Assembly: GCA_002840895.1 (NCBI GenBank)
Contig: PHCZ01000008.1
Coordinates: forward strand, 1-64,000
Source of the DNA: Bacteroidetes bacterium HGW-Bacteroidetes-8
Lineage (GTDB): Bacteria; Bacteroidota; Bacteroidia; Bacteroidales; UBA932
Length of the DNA stretch: 64,000 bases
Direction of reading: 5' to 3'
Positions 52,106 to 62,371 of this stretch are shown piece by piece (position 1 is the first letter of the stretch; every line of letters begins with the position of its first letter). The notes beneath the pieces were generated by a model. That model had not been told where the DNA came from. It did no database searches and saw nothing but the letters and a program-made list of their open reading frames with translations. Position numbers and translations under genes: made by a program.

Positions 52106-53477
52106 TATATCTCATTTTTAGGTAATCTGTTATTGGATCAATAAAACGGTCTATATCACCTGCTCCGAAAGTTATAAGAGTGTCAATCTCCCTCCCCTTA
52201 AGCTCATCCATAAGCTTATCCTTGTTTATTAGCACCTTCCTTTCCAGTTTAACTTTGTCAAATATTATAGAGGAGCTTACCCCATCAATAGGCAGCTCTC
52301 TTGCAGGGTAGATATCAAGCAAAATAAGTTCGTCAAGCATCGAGAGGCTTTGAGCAAACTCATCGGCAAAATCTCTTGTTCTGGTATAGAGGTGAGGTTG
52401 AAAAACTCCCGTTAGACGGCGCCCCATAAACATATTACGAATTGAACTGATTGCCGCAGAGATCTCTTTAGGATGATGAGCATAATCATCTATATATGAA
52501 CATTCAGGAGTGTTTAACCTAATATCGAACCTTCTCTCCACCCCCATAAATGCAGCCAGAGCCTCCTTTATCTTTTCGGGGGCAACTCCCTGTAGAATTG
52601 CAACAGCAGATGCAGCTACAGCATTCTCTACATTTATCCACCCCGGGATTCCCAGAGTGCAGTGATTTATGGATCCACCCGGGTAGTTGAGTGTAAAATC
52701 AAAAAAACCACCATTAACAATCTTGATTTGGGATGCATAAAAATCACACGGAGAATCATATGAGTAGCTGTATATCTTTGCTTTAGCACTACTCCCGACA
52801 ATTCTGTCCACCCCTTTTTTAATAATAAGAGAACCGTTCTCTTTAACCTGAGAGGCAAAATCTCTAAAAGCCTCCAGTATGGTTTTATGGTCGTTATAGA
52901 TATCGAGATGGTCTGCGTCAGATGATGTTACTACTGCAATATCCGGCCATAGCTGAAGAAATGATCTATCAAACTCATCCGCTTCGGCAACCAGCAGCTC
53001 ACCCTTGTCCAGCAGCAGATTTGTGTGGTAATTCTTTGATATTCCACCCAGAAATGCTGTGCATCCTCTTCCTGAATGGGTTAGAATATGGGCAAGAAGG
53101 GTAGATGTTGTTGTTTTTCCGTGTGTTCCTGCTACTGCAAGTGTGATCTTTTCTGAAGCAATTAACCCGAGAGCCATAGATCGTTTGACGATCCTATACC
53201 CTCTCTCCTGAAAATAATTGAGCTCTTTGGACTCCTTAGGTACTGCCGGGGTATATATTATGAGGCTACACTCTCTCTCTTGCAGGAGCTTCCCGGGAAT
53301 ATGCTCTTCTGAGTCCAGATAATGAATTTCAATACCCTCACTCTCAAGTTCACCTGTAAGCTTGCTTGGCGTCCTGTCATATCCGGCCACATAAAGGCCG
53401 TTATGGTTGTAGTATCTTGCAAGGGCGCTCATCCCTATACCACCGATACCCAGAAGATATATATTATTGATAATCAT
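52098..53477 (-). CDS. murC: UDP-N-acetylmuramate-L-alanine ligase
   Basis: Adds L-alanine to UDP-N-acetylmuramic acid, the first amino acid of the stem peptide; 459 residues. The UDP-binding domain begins NNIYLLGIGGIGMSALA. The ATP motif is AVAGTHGKTTTSTLLAHIL (about residue 116). The remaining Mur-ligase landmarks are EADEFDRSFLQL, GWINVENAVAA, DDYAHHPKEISA and FQPHLYTRT. It overlaps ftsQ by eight bases. Confidence 0.96.
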   Translation of the reverse strand: MIINNIYLLGIGGIGMSALARYYNHNGLYVAGYDRTPSKLTGELESEGIEIHYLDSEEHIPGKLLQERECSLIIYTPAVPKESKELNYFQERGYRIVKRSMALGLIASEKITLAVAGTHGKTTTSTLLAHILTHSGRGCTAFLGGISKNYHTNLLLDKGELLVAEADEFDRSFLQLWPDIAVVTSSDADHLDIYNDHKTILEAFRDFASQVKENGSLIIKKGVDRIVGSSAKAKIYSYSYDSPCDFYASQIKIVNGGFFDFTLNYPGGSINHCTLGIPGWINVENAVAASAVAILQGVAPEKIKEALAAFMGVERRFDIRLNTPECSYIDDYAHHPKEISAAISSIRNMFMGRRLTGVFQPHLYTRTRDFADEFAQSLSMLDELILLDIYPARELPIDGVSSSIIFDKVKLERKVLINKDKLMDELKGREIDTLITFGAGDIDRFIDPITDYLKMRYNV

Positions 53478-53480
53478 ATT

Positions 53481-54608
53481 TTACTCTAAATTATTCTCAT
53501 TATACCCGCATATTCTTATTACCTCATTCGCGATTTTCTCTGCAGAGTCTCCTATTGCCATCTCTTCAATATTCTTCTCCAGAAGAGTTAATTTTTGTGG
53601 ATTGTTTATAATCTTTAATGCTTCGGCCATAAGTCTATCTTTAGCTTCGTTGTCCGGAACCATTATAGCAGCCCCCTTTTCAACGAGGGCCATTGCATTG
53701 TGCCTCTGATGATCTTCAGCTACATTTGGGGAGGGAACAAATATGGTTGCCTTGGCAGCAATGCAGAGTTCAGAAATGGTTCCGGCCCCGGCGCGTGAAA
53801 TTACAAGATCTGCTGCAGCATAAGCAAGCTCCATCTCTTTTATGAATTCAAAACATCTTACAAAATCTCTTGGGTTTTTTTCGTTAAACAGCTTTATATC
53901 TCTATAATAAAACTTACCGCATTGCCATATTATGTTAATATCTTCTGAAACTCTCTGTTCAATCCAACTTTTTACACAGCTGTTTAGTGTCCCGGCACCG
54001 AGGCTGCCTCCAAGAATAAGGATTGTTTTTTTTCCTCCATCCAGATTAAAGAATTTAATCGCTTGCTCTCTCATCTCACCGGTTGCTCTCTCTATCCCCT
54101 TTCGCACCGGATTACCGGTTAGTTTAATCTTATCTTCAGGGAAAAATCTCTCCATTGAGGGGTAAGCCACACATACAGATTTTGCCCCCCTTCCCAATAT
54201 TCTATTGGTGACCCCAGCAAAGGAGTTCTGCTCCTGAATAACGTATGGAACACCCTTCACAGATGCCATCAATAAAAGTGGTGCGCTGGCATAACCACCA
54301 ACCCCGACAGCAACATCCGGACGAAATCTCTTGATTATCCCGGATGCCATTCCAAGACTTTTTATTAATTTAAAAGGGAGCTTAAGATTGTCTGCGCTAA
54401 AGCTTCTCTTAAGACCGGCTACCGGCAGCCCGACAATCTCATAACCTGCTGCGGGAACCCTCTCCATCTCCATTCTGCCCAGTGCTCCTACAAAAAGGAT
54501 CTCACAATTGGGGAGTATATCTTTAAGAGCATTTGCAATAGAGATAGCAGGGAAGATATGTCCCCCTGTTCCTCCTCCGCTAACAATTACTCTCAACGCT
54601 TTTCTCAT
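53481..54608 (-). CDS. murG: UDP-N-acetylglucosamine transferase MurG
   Basis: Converts lipid I to lipid II at the cytoplasmic face of the membrane; 375 residues. The N-terminal glycine loop VSGGGTGGHIFPAISIANAL, GVGGYASAPLLL, IQEQNSFAGVTNR and the C-terminal donor-binding VISRAGAGTISELCIA are all present. The start codon is ATG at 54608. It is three bases before murC and 14 after ftsW. Confidence 0.96.
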   Translation of the reverse strand: MRKALRVIVSGGGTGGHIFPAISIANALKDILPNCEILFVGALGRMEMERVPAAGYEIVGLPVAGLKRSFSADNLKLPFKLIKSLGMASGIIKRFRPDVAVGVGGYASAPLLLMASVKGVPYVIQEQNSFAGVTNRILGRGAKSVCVAYPSMERFFPEDKIKLTGNPVRKGIERATGEMREQAIKFFNLDGGKKTILILGGSLGAGTLNSCVKSWIEQRVSEDINIIWQCGKFYYRDIKLFNEKNPRDFVRCFEFIKEMELAYAAADLVISRAGAGTISELCIAAKATIFVPSPNVAEDHQRHNAMALVEKGAAIMVPDNEAKDRLMAEALKIINNPQKLTLLEKNIEEMAIGDSAEKIANEVIRICGYNENNLE

Positions 54609-54622
54609 TGCACAGTTTTTAT

Positions 54623-55849
54623 TTATAACACACCTTTTGGATTATCCGATTCGTTGTTTACCTCATTAAGAGGCGCATCTTCTTTGCTCTTTACATTCTC
54701 TATTGTTCGGCTAACAGAGAGAATCATTCCGAAAGCCCCACTCATTATTATCAAGGATGTTCCTCCCAGGCTTATAAGTGGCAGAGTATGACCGGTTACC
54801 GGCAGTAAACCAACATTTACGCATATGTGAAGCAGAGCTTGTGAGGTTATCAGAATCGAGAGACCGATTACCATCATAGAGGAGAATGTGGTTGTACAGG
54901 ATTTGGAGAGCATTATACATCTGGTGAAGAACCAGACATATAACATCAGTACAACCAGACCTCCCAGGAATCCCCACTCCTCTATAATTATTGCATATAT
55001 AAAATCTGAATAGGGGTGAGGCAGAAGATTTCTCTGAGTGCTGTTACCCGGCCCTTTTCCGAACACACCAACCGATGCTACCGCAATCTTTGCCATATCT
55101 GCCTGGAAAGTTTTATCCATTAGCCTCTGCTTCTCGGCAGGTGATAGATTATCGTGAATCTCTTGTTCTGTTGTGAAATTTTTTATACGGTTAAATGCTG
55201 TCTCTACCCTTGGGAAGATTCCGAAAGCGAGGTTTAGCAGTACAACCAAAACTAAAACTCCAAAGGCTATGCCTGCAGTTTTTATGAGATGACTCCACTT
55301 TATACCTGCGATTATAAACATAAGAAAGGCAACTGCGCTCAGCAGAATTGCAGTTGAGATACTACCGTAGAGAATCAGCAGCACAACAACGCTAACAGGG
55401 GAGACTACCCACCAGAAAAACTCTTTAAAATTCTCAAATGTAAACCTCTCAAGTACTTTACTCAGATAGAGAATTACAGCAATCTTTGCAATCTCTGCGG
55501 GTTGAAATGATATTCCGAATATTCTGAGCCATCTTTCGGCATCGTTGTATTTATTTCCGAAAAAAAGCGTAGCTGCAAGCAGTCCGATGCTGATAATTAT
55601 TCCGAAATAGGATAGCATTCTGTACCATCCAAGAGGGATTTTGTAGCAGATATAGAGAGCTGTAAGGCCAAAGACCACAAACCGCATCTGTTTAAAGAGG
55701 AAGTCAATAGTACTTCTGTTCTCTTTAAAGGCAAGGGCACTACTTGAAGAGTATACCGCAGCGATGGATATCATAGACAACATAAATACAATGATCCATA
55801 TTGCCTTATCTCCCTTGAGTCTGTGAATTATAGATTCTTTTGCCTCCAT
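54623..55849 (-). CDS. ftsW: Lipid II polymerase FtsW (SEDS family)
   Basis: A 408-residue integral membrane glycosyltransferase of the SEDS family that polymerises peptidoglycan at the septum together with the adjacent-operon FtsI. About ten hydrophobic segments are visible, and motifs include RIFGISFQPAEIAKIAVILYLS, the large extracellular loop, and GLLPVTGHTLPLISLGGTSL near the C terminus. It lies between murD and murG, its normal dcw position. Confidence 0.94.
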   Translation of the reverse strand: MEAKESIIHRLKGDKAIWIIVFMLSMISIAAVYSSSSALAFKENRSTIDFLFKQMRFVVFGLTALYICYKIPLGWYRMLSYFGIIISIGLLAATLFFGNKYNDAERWLRIFGISFQPAEIAKIAVILYLSKVLERFTFENFKEFFWWVVSPVSVVVLLILYGSISTAILLSAVAFLMFIIAGIKWSHLIKTAGIAFGVLVLVVLLNLAFGIFPRVETAFNRIKNFTTEQEIHDNLSPAEKQRLMDKTFQADMAKIAVASVGVFGKGPGNSTQRNLLPHPYSDFIYAIIIEEWGFLGGLVVLMLYVWFFTRCIMLSKSCTTTFSSMMVIGLSILITSQALLHICVNVGLLPVTGHTLPLISLGGTSLIIMSGAFGMILSVSRTIENVKSKEDAPLNEVNNESDNPKGVL

Positions 55850-55855
55850 TGTATG

Positions 55856-57190
55856 TTAGAGATTTCTTATAGCCTCTTTAAATTTATCTCCTCTCTCCTC
55901 AAAATTTTTAAACAGATCAAAGCTTGCACAGGCCGGAGAGAGAAGTACTGTTTCGCCTGACTTTGCAACTCTGTAAGCTATATTTACAGCCTCTTCTGCA
56001 GAGGTAACATCATAAATCTCCTCTACCTTATCTGCAAAATCTCTGTGTAACTTTGAGTTGTCCAGCCCCAGGCAGATTATTACCCTTACACGTTCGTTTA
56101 CAAGTTCAAAAAGCGGTTCGTAATCATTTCCCTTATCTTTCCCGCCTGCGATCCAAACCACAGGAGTGTTGACACTCTCCAGCGCATACCAGGTTGAGTT
56201 TACATTGGTGGCTTTTGAGTCATTTATATAGAGAACATTCTTAACCTTTAAAACTTTCTCCATACGGTGCTCTATACCTTTAAAACTTGAGAGGCTCTCA
56301 CGAAGAACCTCGTTCTCAATATTGAGAACTTTGCCGGTAATGGCTGCTGCCATAGAGTTGTAAATGTTATGCTTACCCTGAAGGGAGAGCTCATTAAGAA
56401 ACATCTGATAATCCTGGTCGGCATAGTGAACATACATCTTATCGTCACGCACATATGCCCCCTCTTTTACCTCTATCTTCTGACTGAAAGGGAGCTGTTT
56501 TGCGTGCAAAACAATGTTATTCAGGTGAGATATGCTTATCTCGTCATCTGCACAAAAGATAAAGCAATCCTCTTTTGACATATTTTGGGTAATTCTGAAT
56601 TTTGCCCGGATGTACCCCTCCATTTCGTTGTTATAGCGATCCAGATGGTCCGGGGTTATGTTTAATAGAACTGCAATATCGGCCTTAAAATCATACATCC
56701 CCTCAAGCTGAAAACTGCTAAGTTCCAATACGTAGAAATCATTTGTACAGGTAGCTACCTGGTATGCATAGCTTTGACCGATGTTTCCGGCCAGGCCAAC
56801 CTTTAGGCCAGCATTTTTAAGAAGAAAGTAGATAATTGAGGCTGTGGTTGTTTTGCCGTTACTTCCTGTTACACAGATCTTCTTTGAACTGTCGTATCTG
56901 CCTGCAAATTCTATTTCGGATATTACCGGAATTCCTTTTGAGATAATCTCTACCAGTATCGGTACGGTATCTGGAATGCCTGGGCTCTTAACCACAACAT
57001 CTGCATTGAGAATATTCTCTCTAATGTGACCACCCTCTTCAAAAGGGATATCATATTTGGATAGCATCTCCTTAGCATCATTGTTAATCATATTGCTATC
57101 GGAAAGGAAAACATCATATCCTTTAACTTTGCCAAGCACCGCTGCGCCTGTGCCGCTCTCTCCTCCACCGAGAATAACTAATCTAGACAT
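55856..57190 (-). CDS. murD: UDP-N-acetylmuramoylalanine-D-glutamate ligase
   Basis: Adds D-glutamate to UDP-MurNAc-L-alanine; 444 residues. The N-terminal domain starts RLVILGGGESGTGAA, the ATP motif is CVTGSNGKTTTASIIYFL (about residue 108), and VLLNITPDHLDRY, LSSFQLEG, FKGIEHRME and NDSKATNVNSTWYAL are the usual MurD/Mur-ligase segments. The final LLSPACASFDLFKNFEERG is specific to MurD. It is one base after mraY. Confidence 0.97.
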   Translation of the reverse strand: MSRLVILGGGESGTGAAVLGKVKGYDVFLSDSNMINNDAKEMLSKYDIPFEEGGHIRENILNADVVVKSPGIPDTVPILVEIISKGIPVISEIEFAGRYDSSKKICVTGSNGKTTTASIIYFLLKNAGLKVGLAGNIGQSYAYQVATCTNDFYVLELSSFQLEGMYDFKADIAVLLNITPDHLDRYNNEMEGYIRAKFRITQNMSKEDCFIFCADDEISISHLNNIVLHAKQLPFSQKIEVKEGAYVRDDKMYVHYADQDYQMFLNELSLQGKHNIYNSMAAAITGKVLNIENEVLRESLSSFKGIEHRMEKVLKVKNVLYINDSKATNVNSTWYALESVNTPVVWIAGGKDKGNDYEPLFELVNERVRVIICLGLDNSKLHRDFADKVEEIYDVTSAEEAVNIAYRVAKSGETVLLSPACASFDLFKNFEERGDKFKEAIRNL

Positions 57191-57191
57191 A

Positions 57192-58472
57192 CTATCTTAT
57201 CTTTAATGTTATTATTGTCAATACTGCCAGGAAAATTGCAATAATCCAGAACCGGATTACAATCTTGGCCTCCGGAAGTGCCCTTTTTGGGGTGTCGATT
57301 ATTGCCTCTATACCCTCTTTCTGAAAATGGTGATGAAGAGGGGACATTCTAAAGACCCTCACTCCTTTACCATATCTTAAACGGGTATATTTGAAGTAGA
57401 GCCTCTGGATTATTACCGATAGACTCTCTACGAAGAAGATTCCGCAAAGGATTGGAATGAGCAGCTCTTTTCGTATCATAACAGCTGCAACTGCGATTAT
57501 TCCTCCTATTGCCAGGCTGCCGGTATCTCCCATAAACACCTGGGCAGGGTAGGAGTTGTACCATAAAAAGCCAATCAATGCACCTATGAATGCTGCCATA
57601 ACTACCACAATCTCACCGGTATTTGGCAGATACATAATATTGAGATAGTCTGCATAAATTATATTGCCGGAGAGATATGCAAGAATCGCCAAAGTGGTTC
57701 CGACAATTGCAGAAACTCCTGTTGCAAGCCCATCCATTCCATCTGTTAGGTTTGTTCCGTTGGATACAGCAGTCACTATGAATATTATTGCAAGAATGTA
57801 GATTACCCACCCGGCAATTTTGCCGCTTTCTCCATCAAAAGGCGAAAGCCACGCATAATCAAACTCATTATCCTTAACAAATGGGATAGAGGTTTTTGTA
57901 CTCTTCTCATCTTTGAAATAGGTGAGTCTGGGAGAGAACCCTTGCTGTGTAACAACTTCTGTATGAACATCCTCCTCTGCAGATGTTGCTGGAACTCTTA
58001 TCACAGCCTGGTCACTCATATATAGAGTAATACCTATTATCAATCCCAGCCCGACCTGTCCATAGATCTTGAAACGTCCGTGCAACCCCTCCTTATTCTT
58101 TTTAAATACCTTAATGTAATCATCTGCAAACCCTATTAAACCAAGCCATAGTGTTGTTACAATGAGCAGCTGAACATATACGTTAGTGAGATCTCCCAAA
58201 AGAAGCGCGGGAACAAGTGTTGCGATGAGAATAATGATTCCGCCCATTGTGGGTGTTCCTCTCTTGGAAAGTTGCCCCTCCAGACCAAGGTCTCTTATCT
58301 CCTCTCCAATCTGTTTTTTTGCTAGTTTACCGATTATCATTTTGCCTACAAACAGTGCGATGAGCAAAGAGAGCATTATCGCAGAAAATGCACGGAACGA
58401 GATGTAACGGAAGAGTCCCAGACCGGGAAAGTCCACGTAATCCTTTAGATATTCGTATAGATTGTACAACAT
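57192..58472 (-). CDS. mraY: Phospho-MurNAc-pentapeptide transferase
   Basis: Makes lipid I by transferring phospho-MurNAc-pentapeptide to undecaprenyl phosphate; about ten membrane segments. Landmarks are [27 protein letters not shown] (DDYIK at 117-121), [10 protein letters not shown] (241-250), [12 protein letters not shown] and [12 protein letters not shown]. At 426 residues it is some 60 longer than E. coli MraY because of a hydrophilic insertion at about 152-215, predicted to face the periplasm; similar insertions occur in Bacteroidota. It lies between murE and murD with gaps of three and one bases. Confidence 0.97.
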   Translation of the reverse strand: MLYNLYEYLKDYVDFPGLGLFRYISFRAFSAIMLSLLIALFVGKMIIGKLAKKQIGEEIRDLGLEGQLSKRGTPTMGGIIILIATLVPALLLGDLTNVYVQLLIVTTLWLGLIGFADDYIKVFKKNKEGLHGRFKIYGQVGLGLIIGITLYMSDQAVIRVPATSAEEDVHTEVVTQQGFSPRLTYFKDEKSTKTSIPFVKDNEFDYAWLSPFDGESGKIAGWVIYILAIIFIVTAVSNGTNLTDGMDGLATGVSAIVGTTLAILAYLSGNIIYADYLNIMYLPNTGEIVVVMAAFIGALIGFLWYNSYPAQVFMGDTGSLAIGGIIAVAAVMIRKELLIPILCGIFFVESLSVIIQRLYFKYTRLRYGKGVRVFRMSPLHHHFQKEGIEAIIDTPKRALPEAKIVIRFWIIAIFLAVLTIITLKIR

Positions 58473-58475
58473 AGT

Positions 58476-59930
58476 CTACTGTAGGTTAAAAATTTCTGCC
58501 AATATCTCTTTATCGTCAAAATGGTGTTTTACACCCTTTATATCCTGATAGGTCTCGTGACCTTTTCCTGCCACCAGTATAATAGATCCCGGTTTTGCAA
58601 GAGCAACTGAAGTTCTAATAGCTTCCCGTCTGTCTGTAATGAAAAGTACTGCACTAAGCTGGGATTTTTCAAATCCCAACCGGATATCATTAATGATATC
58701 TTCCGGGTTTTCAAAACGCGGGTTATCCGAAGTAACAATCACTCTATGAGAGTATTTTACAGATACTGCAGCCATCTCCGGTCTTTTGGTTTTATCTCTG
58801 TCTCCTCCACAACCGAAAACTGTTATTATCTCCCTCTGCTGAGCACAATCTTTGAGAGTCCGAAGGACATTTTCGAGAGCATCGGGTGTATGAGCGTAAT
58901 CTACAACTGCTGTAATATCTTCTCCACCTTTGATATACTCCAGTCTTCCTGCTACAGACTCCAGTGAACTGATACAGACTAGAAGTTCATCTTTGTCTGC
59001 CCCAAGAAGGATTGCTGCAGAGTAGACCGCAAGAATATTGTATGCGTTGTGAGTCCCAATGAATTTTGTCCAGAGTTCACGGTTGTCAATTTTTATCAAC
59101 ATTCCGTCCAAACCCTTCTCAACTATCCTGCAGTTAAACCCGGCAGGGGAGAGGCAGGAGTAGGTATAAACCTTAGCTTTAGAGTTTTGAACCATCACCA
59201 TTCCGTTCTTATCGTCCAGATTGGTTAGTGCAAATGCCTCCGAAGGGAGGTTGTCAAAGAGACTCTTCTTAACCCTTATATACTCGATAAAAGTTTTATG
59301 ATAATCCAGATGGTCGTGGGTGATATTTGAAAAGATTGCCCCACAGAACTTAAGCCCAGCAACTCTATGTTGATCAAGTGAGTGAGAACTCACCTCCATA
59401 AAGCAAAACTCACACCCCTTCTCTGCCATTTCGGCCATAAGAGAGTTCAGTTTTAGAGGGTCCGGGGTAGTGTGAGTAGCCTCATATCTAATCTCTCCAA
59501 CATAATTGGCTATTGTTGAAATTAGTCCGCACCTGTAACCCATAGTTGTGAAGAGTCTGTGGAGCAGAGTTACAGTTGTAGTTTTACCGTTTGTTCCGGT
59601 AATTCCTACGAGCTTCATTTTTTGAGAGGGATAATCATAAAAAGCGGATGCAATATGCCCTAGAGCAATATGGCTATTCTCTACTACAATAGTTGTTACA
59701 TCCGGAGAGATCTCAGTTATATCTTCGCAAACAACTGCAGATGCCCCTGCTTGAATGGCACTCTTTATGAATTTATGGCCATCGGAGTTTGTACCTTTTA
59801 GCGCAACAAACAGGGACCCGGGTGTAACCTCTCTTGAGTCAAAGGTTATGCCGGTAACCTCCTTGTTGGTGTCACCATAAAGTGCAGATATTTTTACATC
59901 TGCTATTAAACTATTTAATAATATCTTCAT
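58476..59930 (-). CDS. murE: UDP-MurNAc-tripeptide synthetase, meso-DAP type
   Basis: Adds the third residue of the stem peptide; 484 residues. The ATP motif is GITGTNGKTTTVTLLHRLF. The sequence DNPR at about 402-405 is the signature of enzymes adding meso-diaminopimelate; lysine-adding enzymes usually differ at this site. SHSLDQHRVAGLKFCGAIFSN and VDYAHTPDALENVL are further family segments. The frame is open to TTG at 59948, but the ATG at 59930 (MKILLNSLIADV) is preferred; either way the gene overlaps the ftsI end by about 20 bases. Confidence 0.96.
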   Translation of the reverse strand: MKILLNSLIADVKISALYGDTNKEVTGITFDSREVTPGSLFVALKGTNSDGHKFIKSAIQAGASAVVCEDITEISPDVTTIVVENSHIALGHIASAFYDYPSQKMKLVGITGTNGKTTTVTLLHRLFTTMGYRCGLISTIANYVGEIRYEATHTTPDPLKLNSLMAEMAEKGCEFCFMEVSSHSLDQHRVAGLKFCGAIFSNITHDHLDYHKTFIEYIRVKKSLFDNLPSEAFALTNLDDKNGMVMVQNSKAKVYTYSCLSPAGFNCRIVEKGLDGMLIKIDNRELWTKFIGTHNAYNILAVYSAAILLGADKDELLVCISSLESVAGRLEYIKGGEDITAVVDYAHTPDALENVLRTLKDCAQQREIITVFGCGGDRDKTKRPEMAAVSVKYSHRVIVTSDNPRFENPEDIINDIRLGFEKSQLSAVLFITDRREAIRTSVALAKPGSIILVAGKGHETYQDIKGVKHHFDDKEILAEIFNLQ

Positions 59931-62019
59931 CTGAAAGAGTAAGTTCAATTAAACCGTTTTTTGAGAGCGAACTTCCAGCTGCAGGAGTTTGAGCTACTAC
60001 TCTCCCTTTGCCACTGAATTTTACCCTGTATCCGAGATTTTCAAGTAAGTAGAGAGCATCCTTGAGCCCCATATGTGATACATCGGGTAAGGAGTCTGTT
60101 ATTATCTCGTGCTGTTTTAGATTGTATCCGACACTATCCCTGGTCAGCCACTCACCCGATGCAACCTTTACACCCTTTGGCAGAGTAAGGCGGGAGAGAG
60201 CACTCGTTGTTGCCTTTCCGTTCCCGGCAAGTATATAGACACTATCTTTTTCAATTTCCGGATTTGGACTAACAGGGTCATTCCACTGTGGACTGGTCGA
60301 GTATATTTTATCTGCTATCTGTTTAAAAATTGGTGCAGCCCAGGAACCCCCGTAAAAGTTCTCTTTTGTCTTGTTGGTGTAAATCACTACTATTGCAGAG
60401 TACTTCGGGTTTTCTGACGGAAAGTATCCGGCAAAGGAGGCTTGATGCTTTCTGTTTCCCTGAGAGTCTATATACTTCCCGTCAAAAGCAATCCTTGCAG
60501 TTCCTGTCTTTCCGGAGATAGAGTATCTCTCATCGTTTATACTTTTCCCGGTTCCGTGTTCAACTACCCCCCTTAGTGCAATCTTTACCTGCTCGATTGT
60601 CTTCTTGGAGCATATTGCACCGCTAACCTCAACAGGGCCGAACTTTTGTAAAATAACTCCGGTCTTCTGAAGGTTCTCCACAAAATATGGCTTCATCATC
60701 TTTCCGTTATTTGCTATTGCATTGTAGAATGTGAGGGTATGTAAAGGAGTTAAAAGTGATGCGTATCCGATTGACATTGAGGGAAGTGTTAACTTTGACC
60801 ACATTTTGTCTCCTGGTGTGTATATAACAGCTCTCGCTTCACCCATTATATCCAGCCCGAACTTTTCATTGAGCTTCATATTCATAATGCGGTCTATATA
60901 CCTCTTTTCGTTATTGGAGTAATACTCAACGGCAAGCTTTGCAAAGGATACATTTGAAGATTTTTCAAAAGCTTTCTGAACGTTTATCAAGCCATAGCCT
61001 ACATTCCCCGCATCGGAATAGGTGTAGGTGCTGTAGGTCCATCTTCCGTCTGCTGCGTCTACAGGAGTATCAAGAGTAACATACCCATCCTCAATAAGTG
61101 CAACCAGTGTTGCAAGCTTAAATGTAGATCCGGGTTCAGTCGCGTGACCGATTGCGTAGTTATAAGACTCGTCAAACTCTCCTCCGCTATCTTTTTTCAT
61201 ATTTGCAACCGCTCTTATGGCTCCTGTTTTAACCTCCATAACTATGGCAGTTGCCCCCTCAAACACATCTGACAATGAGAGCTGCTCTCTAAGAGCACTC
61301 TCTGTCGCCTCTTGAATATCTATATCGATTGTTGTGAGAATATCAGATCCGTCACTGGGTAGCAGAATCTCTTCACTTGAGACCGGAACCCACTCTCCTC
61401 CCAGCATTCTTTGAACCGTCTGTCTTCCGGGTATACCTTTAAGATAGAAGTCGTAACTACCCTCTATTCCAACACCCACCCCCTGACTATTAATAAATCC
61501 AATAGTTCTGTATGCAAGTCTCCCGTATGGATTGTTTCTCTTATTTCTCTGCTCTGCAATAATGCCTCCTCTGTTTGCTCCCAGGGAAAAAATCGGAAAC
61601 TCCCTTATCTGCAACATCTCTGTATAGTCGACCAGCCTATTGCCGATTGTTTTGTACCTCTTTCTCTCTTTTCGTGCCGTTACCAGCTCTTTTTTATACT
61701 CAGTAGGACTCTTGTCTTTAAAAAAGCCGGATAGTGAAGCAGAGAGAGCATCCACCTCACTATTGAAAACGCTCTCCTCCGGAACGATACAATCCATCCT
61801 TATTTGAAAATAGGGAACAGATGTTGAGAGAGGTCTTCCATCTCTGGCCAGAATACTGCCTCTGTTGGCCTCTATCTCCTCCTGACGAAAAGAGATATCT
61901 GAATCTGTGATTTTAATTTCGGCGAAATATTGTAGAAAGAGAATTTTCCAGATTATCATAATAGTGATGATAATCAGGATTACGTATACAAAATATACTC
62001 TTTTAATGAATCCGTTCAT
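59911..62019 (-). CDS. ftsI: Septal penicillin-binding protein with PASTA domain
   Basis: Monofunctional transpeptidase that cross-links septal peptidoglycan; 702 residues. A single membrane helix (VYFVYVILIIITIMIIWKIL) follows a short basic start. The dimerisation region begins EANRGSILARDGRPLSTS. The catalytic domain has EPGSTFKLA (Ser nucleophile in STFK), KSSNVSF (SxN) and SGKTGTARIA (KTG). The last 60 residues form one PASTA domain (MGLKDALYLLENLGYRVKFS and on), as in SpoVD- and PBP2x-like proteins. It is three bases after ftsL and overlaps murE by 20 bases. Confidence 0.95.
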   Translation of the reverse strand: MNGFIKRVYFVYVILIIITIMIIWKILFLQYFAEIKITDSDISFRQEEIEANRGSILARDGRPLSTSVPYFQIRMDCIVPEESVFNSEVDALSASLSGFFKDKSPTEYKKELVTARKERKRYKTIGNRLVDYTEMLQIREFPIFSLGANRGGIIAEQRNKRNNPYGRLAYRTIGFINSQGVGVGIEGSYDFYLKGIPGRQTVQRMLGGEWVPVSSEEILLPSDGSDILTTIDIDIQEATESALREQLSLSDVFEGATAIVMEVKTGAIRAVANMKKDSGGEFDESYNYAIGHATEPGSTFKLATLVALIEDGYVTLDTPVDAADGRWTYSTYTYSDAGNVGYGLINVQKAFEKSSNVSFAKLAVEYYSNNEKRYIDRIMNMKLNEKFGLDIMGEARAVIYTPGDKMWSKLTLPSMSIGYASLLTPLHTLTFYNAIANNGKMMKPYFVENLQKTGVILQKFGPVEVSGAICSKKTIEQVKIALRGVVEHGTGKSINDERYSISGKTGTARIAFDGKYIDSQGNRKHQASFAGYFPSENPKYSAIVVIYTNKTKENFYGGSWAAPIFKQIADKIYSTSPQWNDPVSPNPEIEKDSVYILAGNGKATTSALSRLTLPKGVKVASGEWLTRDSVGYNLKQHEIITDSLPDVSHMGLKDALYLLENLGYRVKFSGKGRVVAQTPAAGSSLSKNGLIELTLSDEDIIK

Positions 62020-62022
62020 ACC

Positions 62023-62346
62023 CTAATCTCCTACAATTACTCGTTTGGGTGGATTCACCGGTGCTTTGATGGTTGACCCAAGCTCGAGGAGTCTCTTCTC
62101 TACCTCAGCTCTTTTACTCTGATATTGAAGTCTGGAAGCTTTACTGGTATAGTCACTCTTGAGATGGCGCAGCTCTCTTTGATTCTTTCTCTCTATCAGG
62201 AGACTTCTCTCCATTCCGAAGTTGATACTGATATAGATAATCACTAGTACAAATATGAACAGAACATAACGAGCCTGTTGCAGAATCCCGCTGTGAAGCA
62301 GTATCTGTCCCCCTAAAATCTCGTTCATCCAATTCTTCTTTGCCAT
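62023..62346 (-). CDS. ftsL: FtsL-like cell-division protein
   Basis: A 107-residue bitopic protein with one membrane helix (YVLFIFVLVIIYISINFGME) followed by a heptad-like coiled coil (about 55-95) and a short periplasmic tail with PVNPPKR. Sequence similarity is low in the FtsL family, so the identification rests on size, topology and place between rsmH and ftsI. It should recruit and activate the FtsW-FtsI synthase with FtsQ and a DivIC/FtsB partner encoded elsewhere. Confidence 0.85.
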   Translation of the reverse strand: MAKKNWMNEILGGQILLHSGILQQARYVLFIFVLVIIYISINFGMERSLLIERKNQRELRHLKSDYTSKASRLQYQSKRAEVEKRLLELGSTIKAPVNPPKRVIVGD

Positions 62347-62371
62347 AGTCTAAGTTTCAGTTTGGTGTTTT

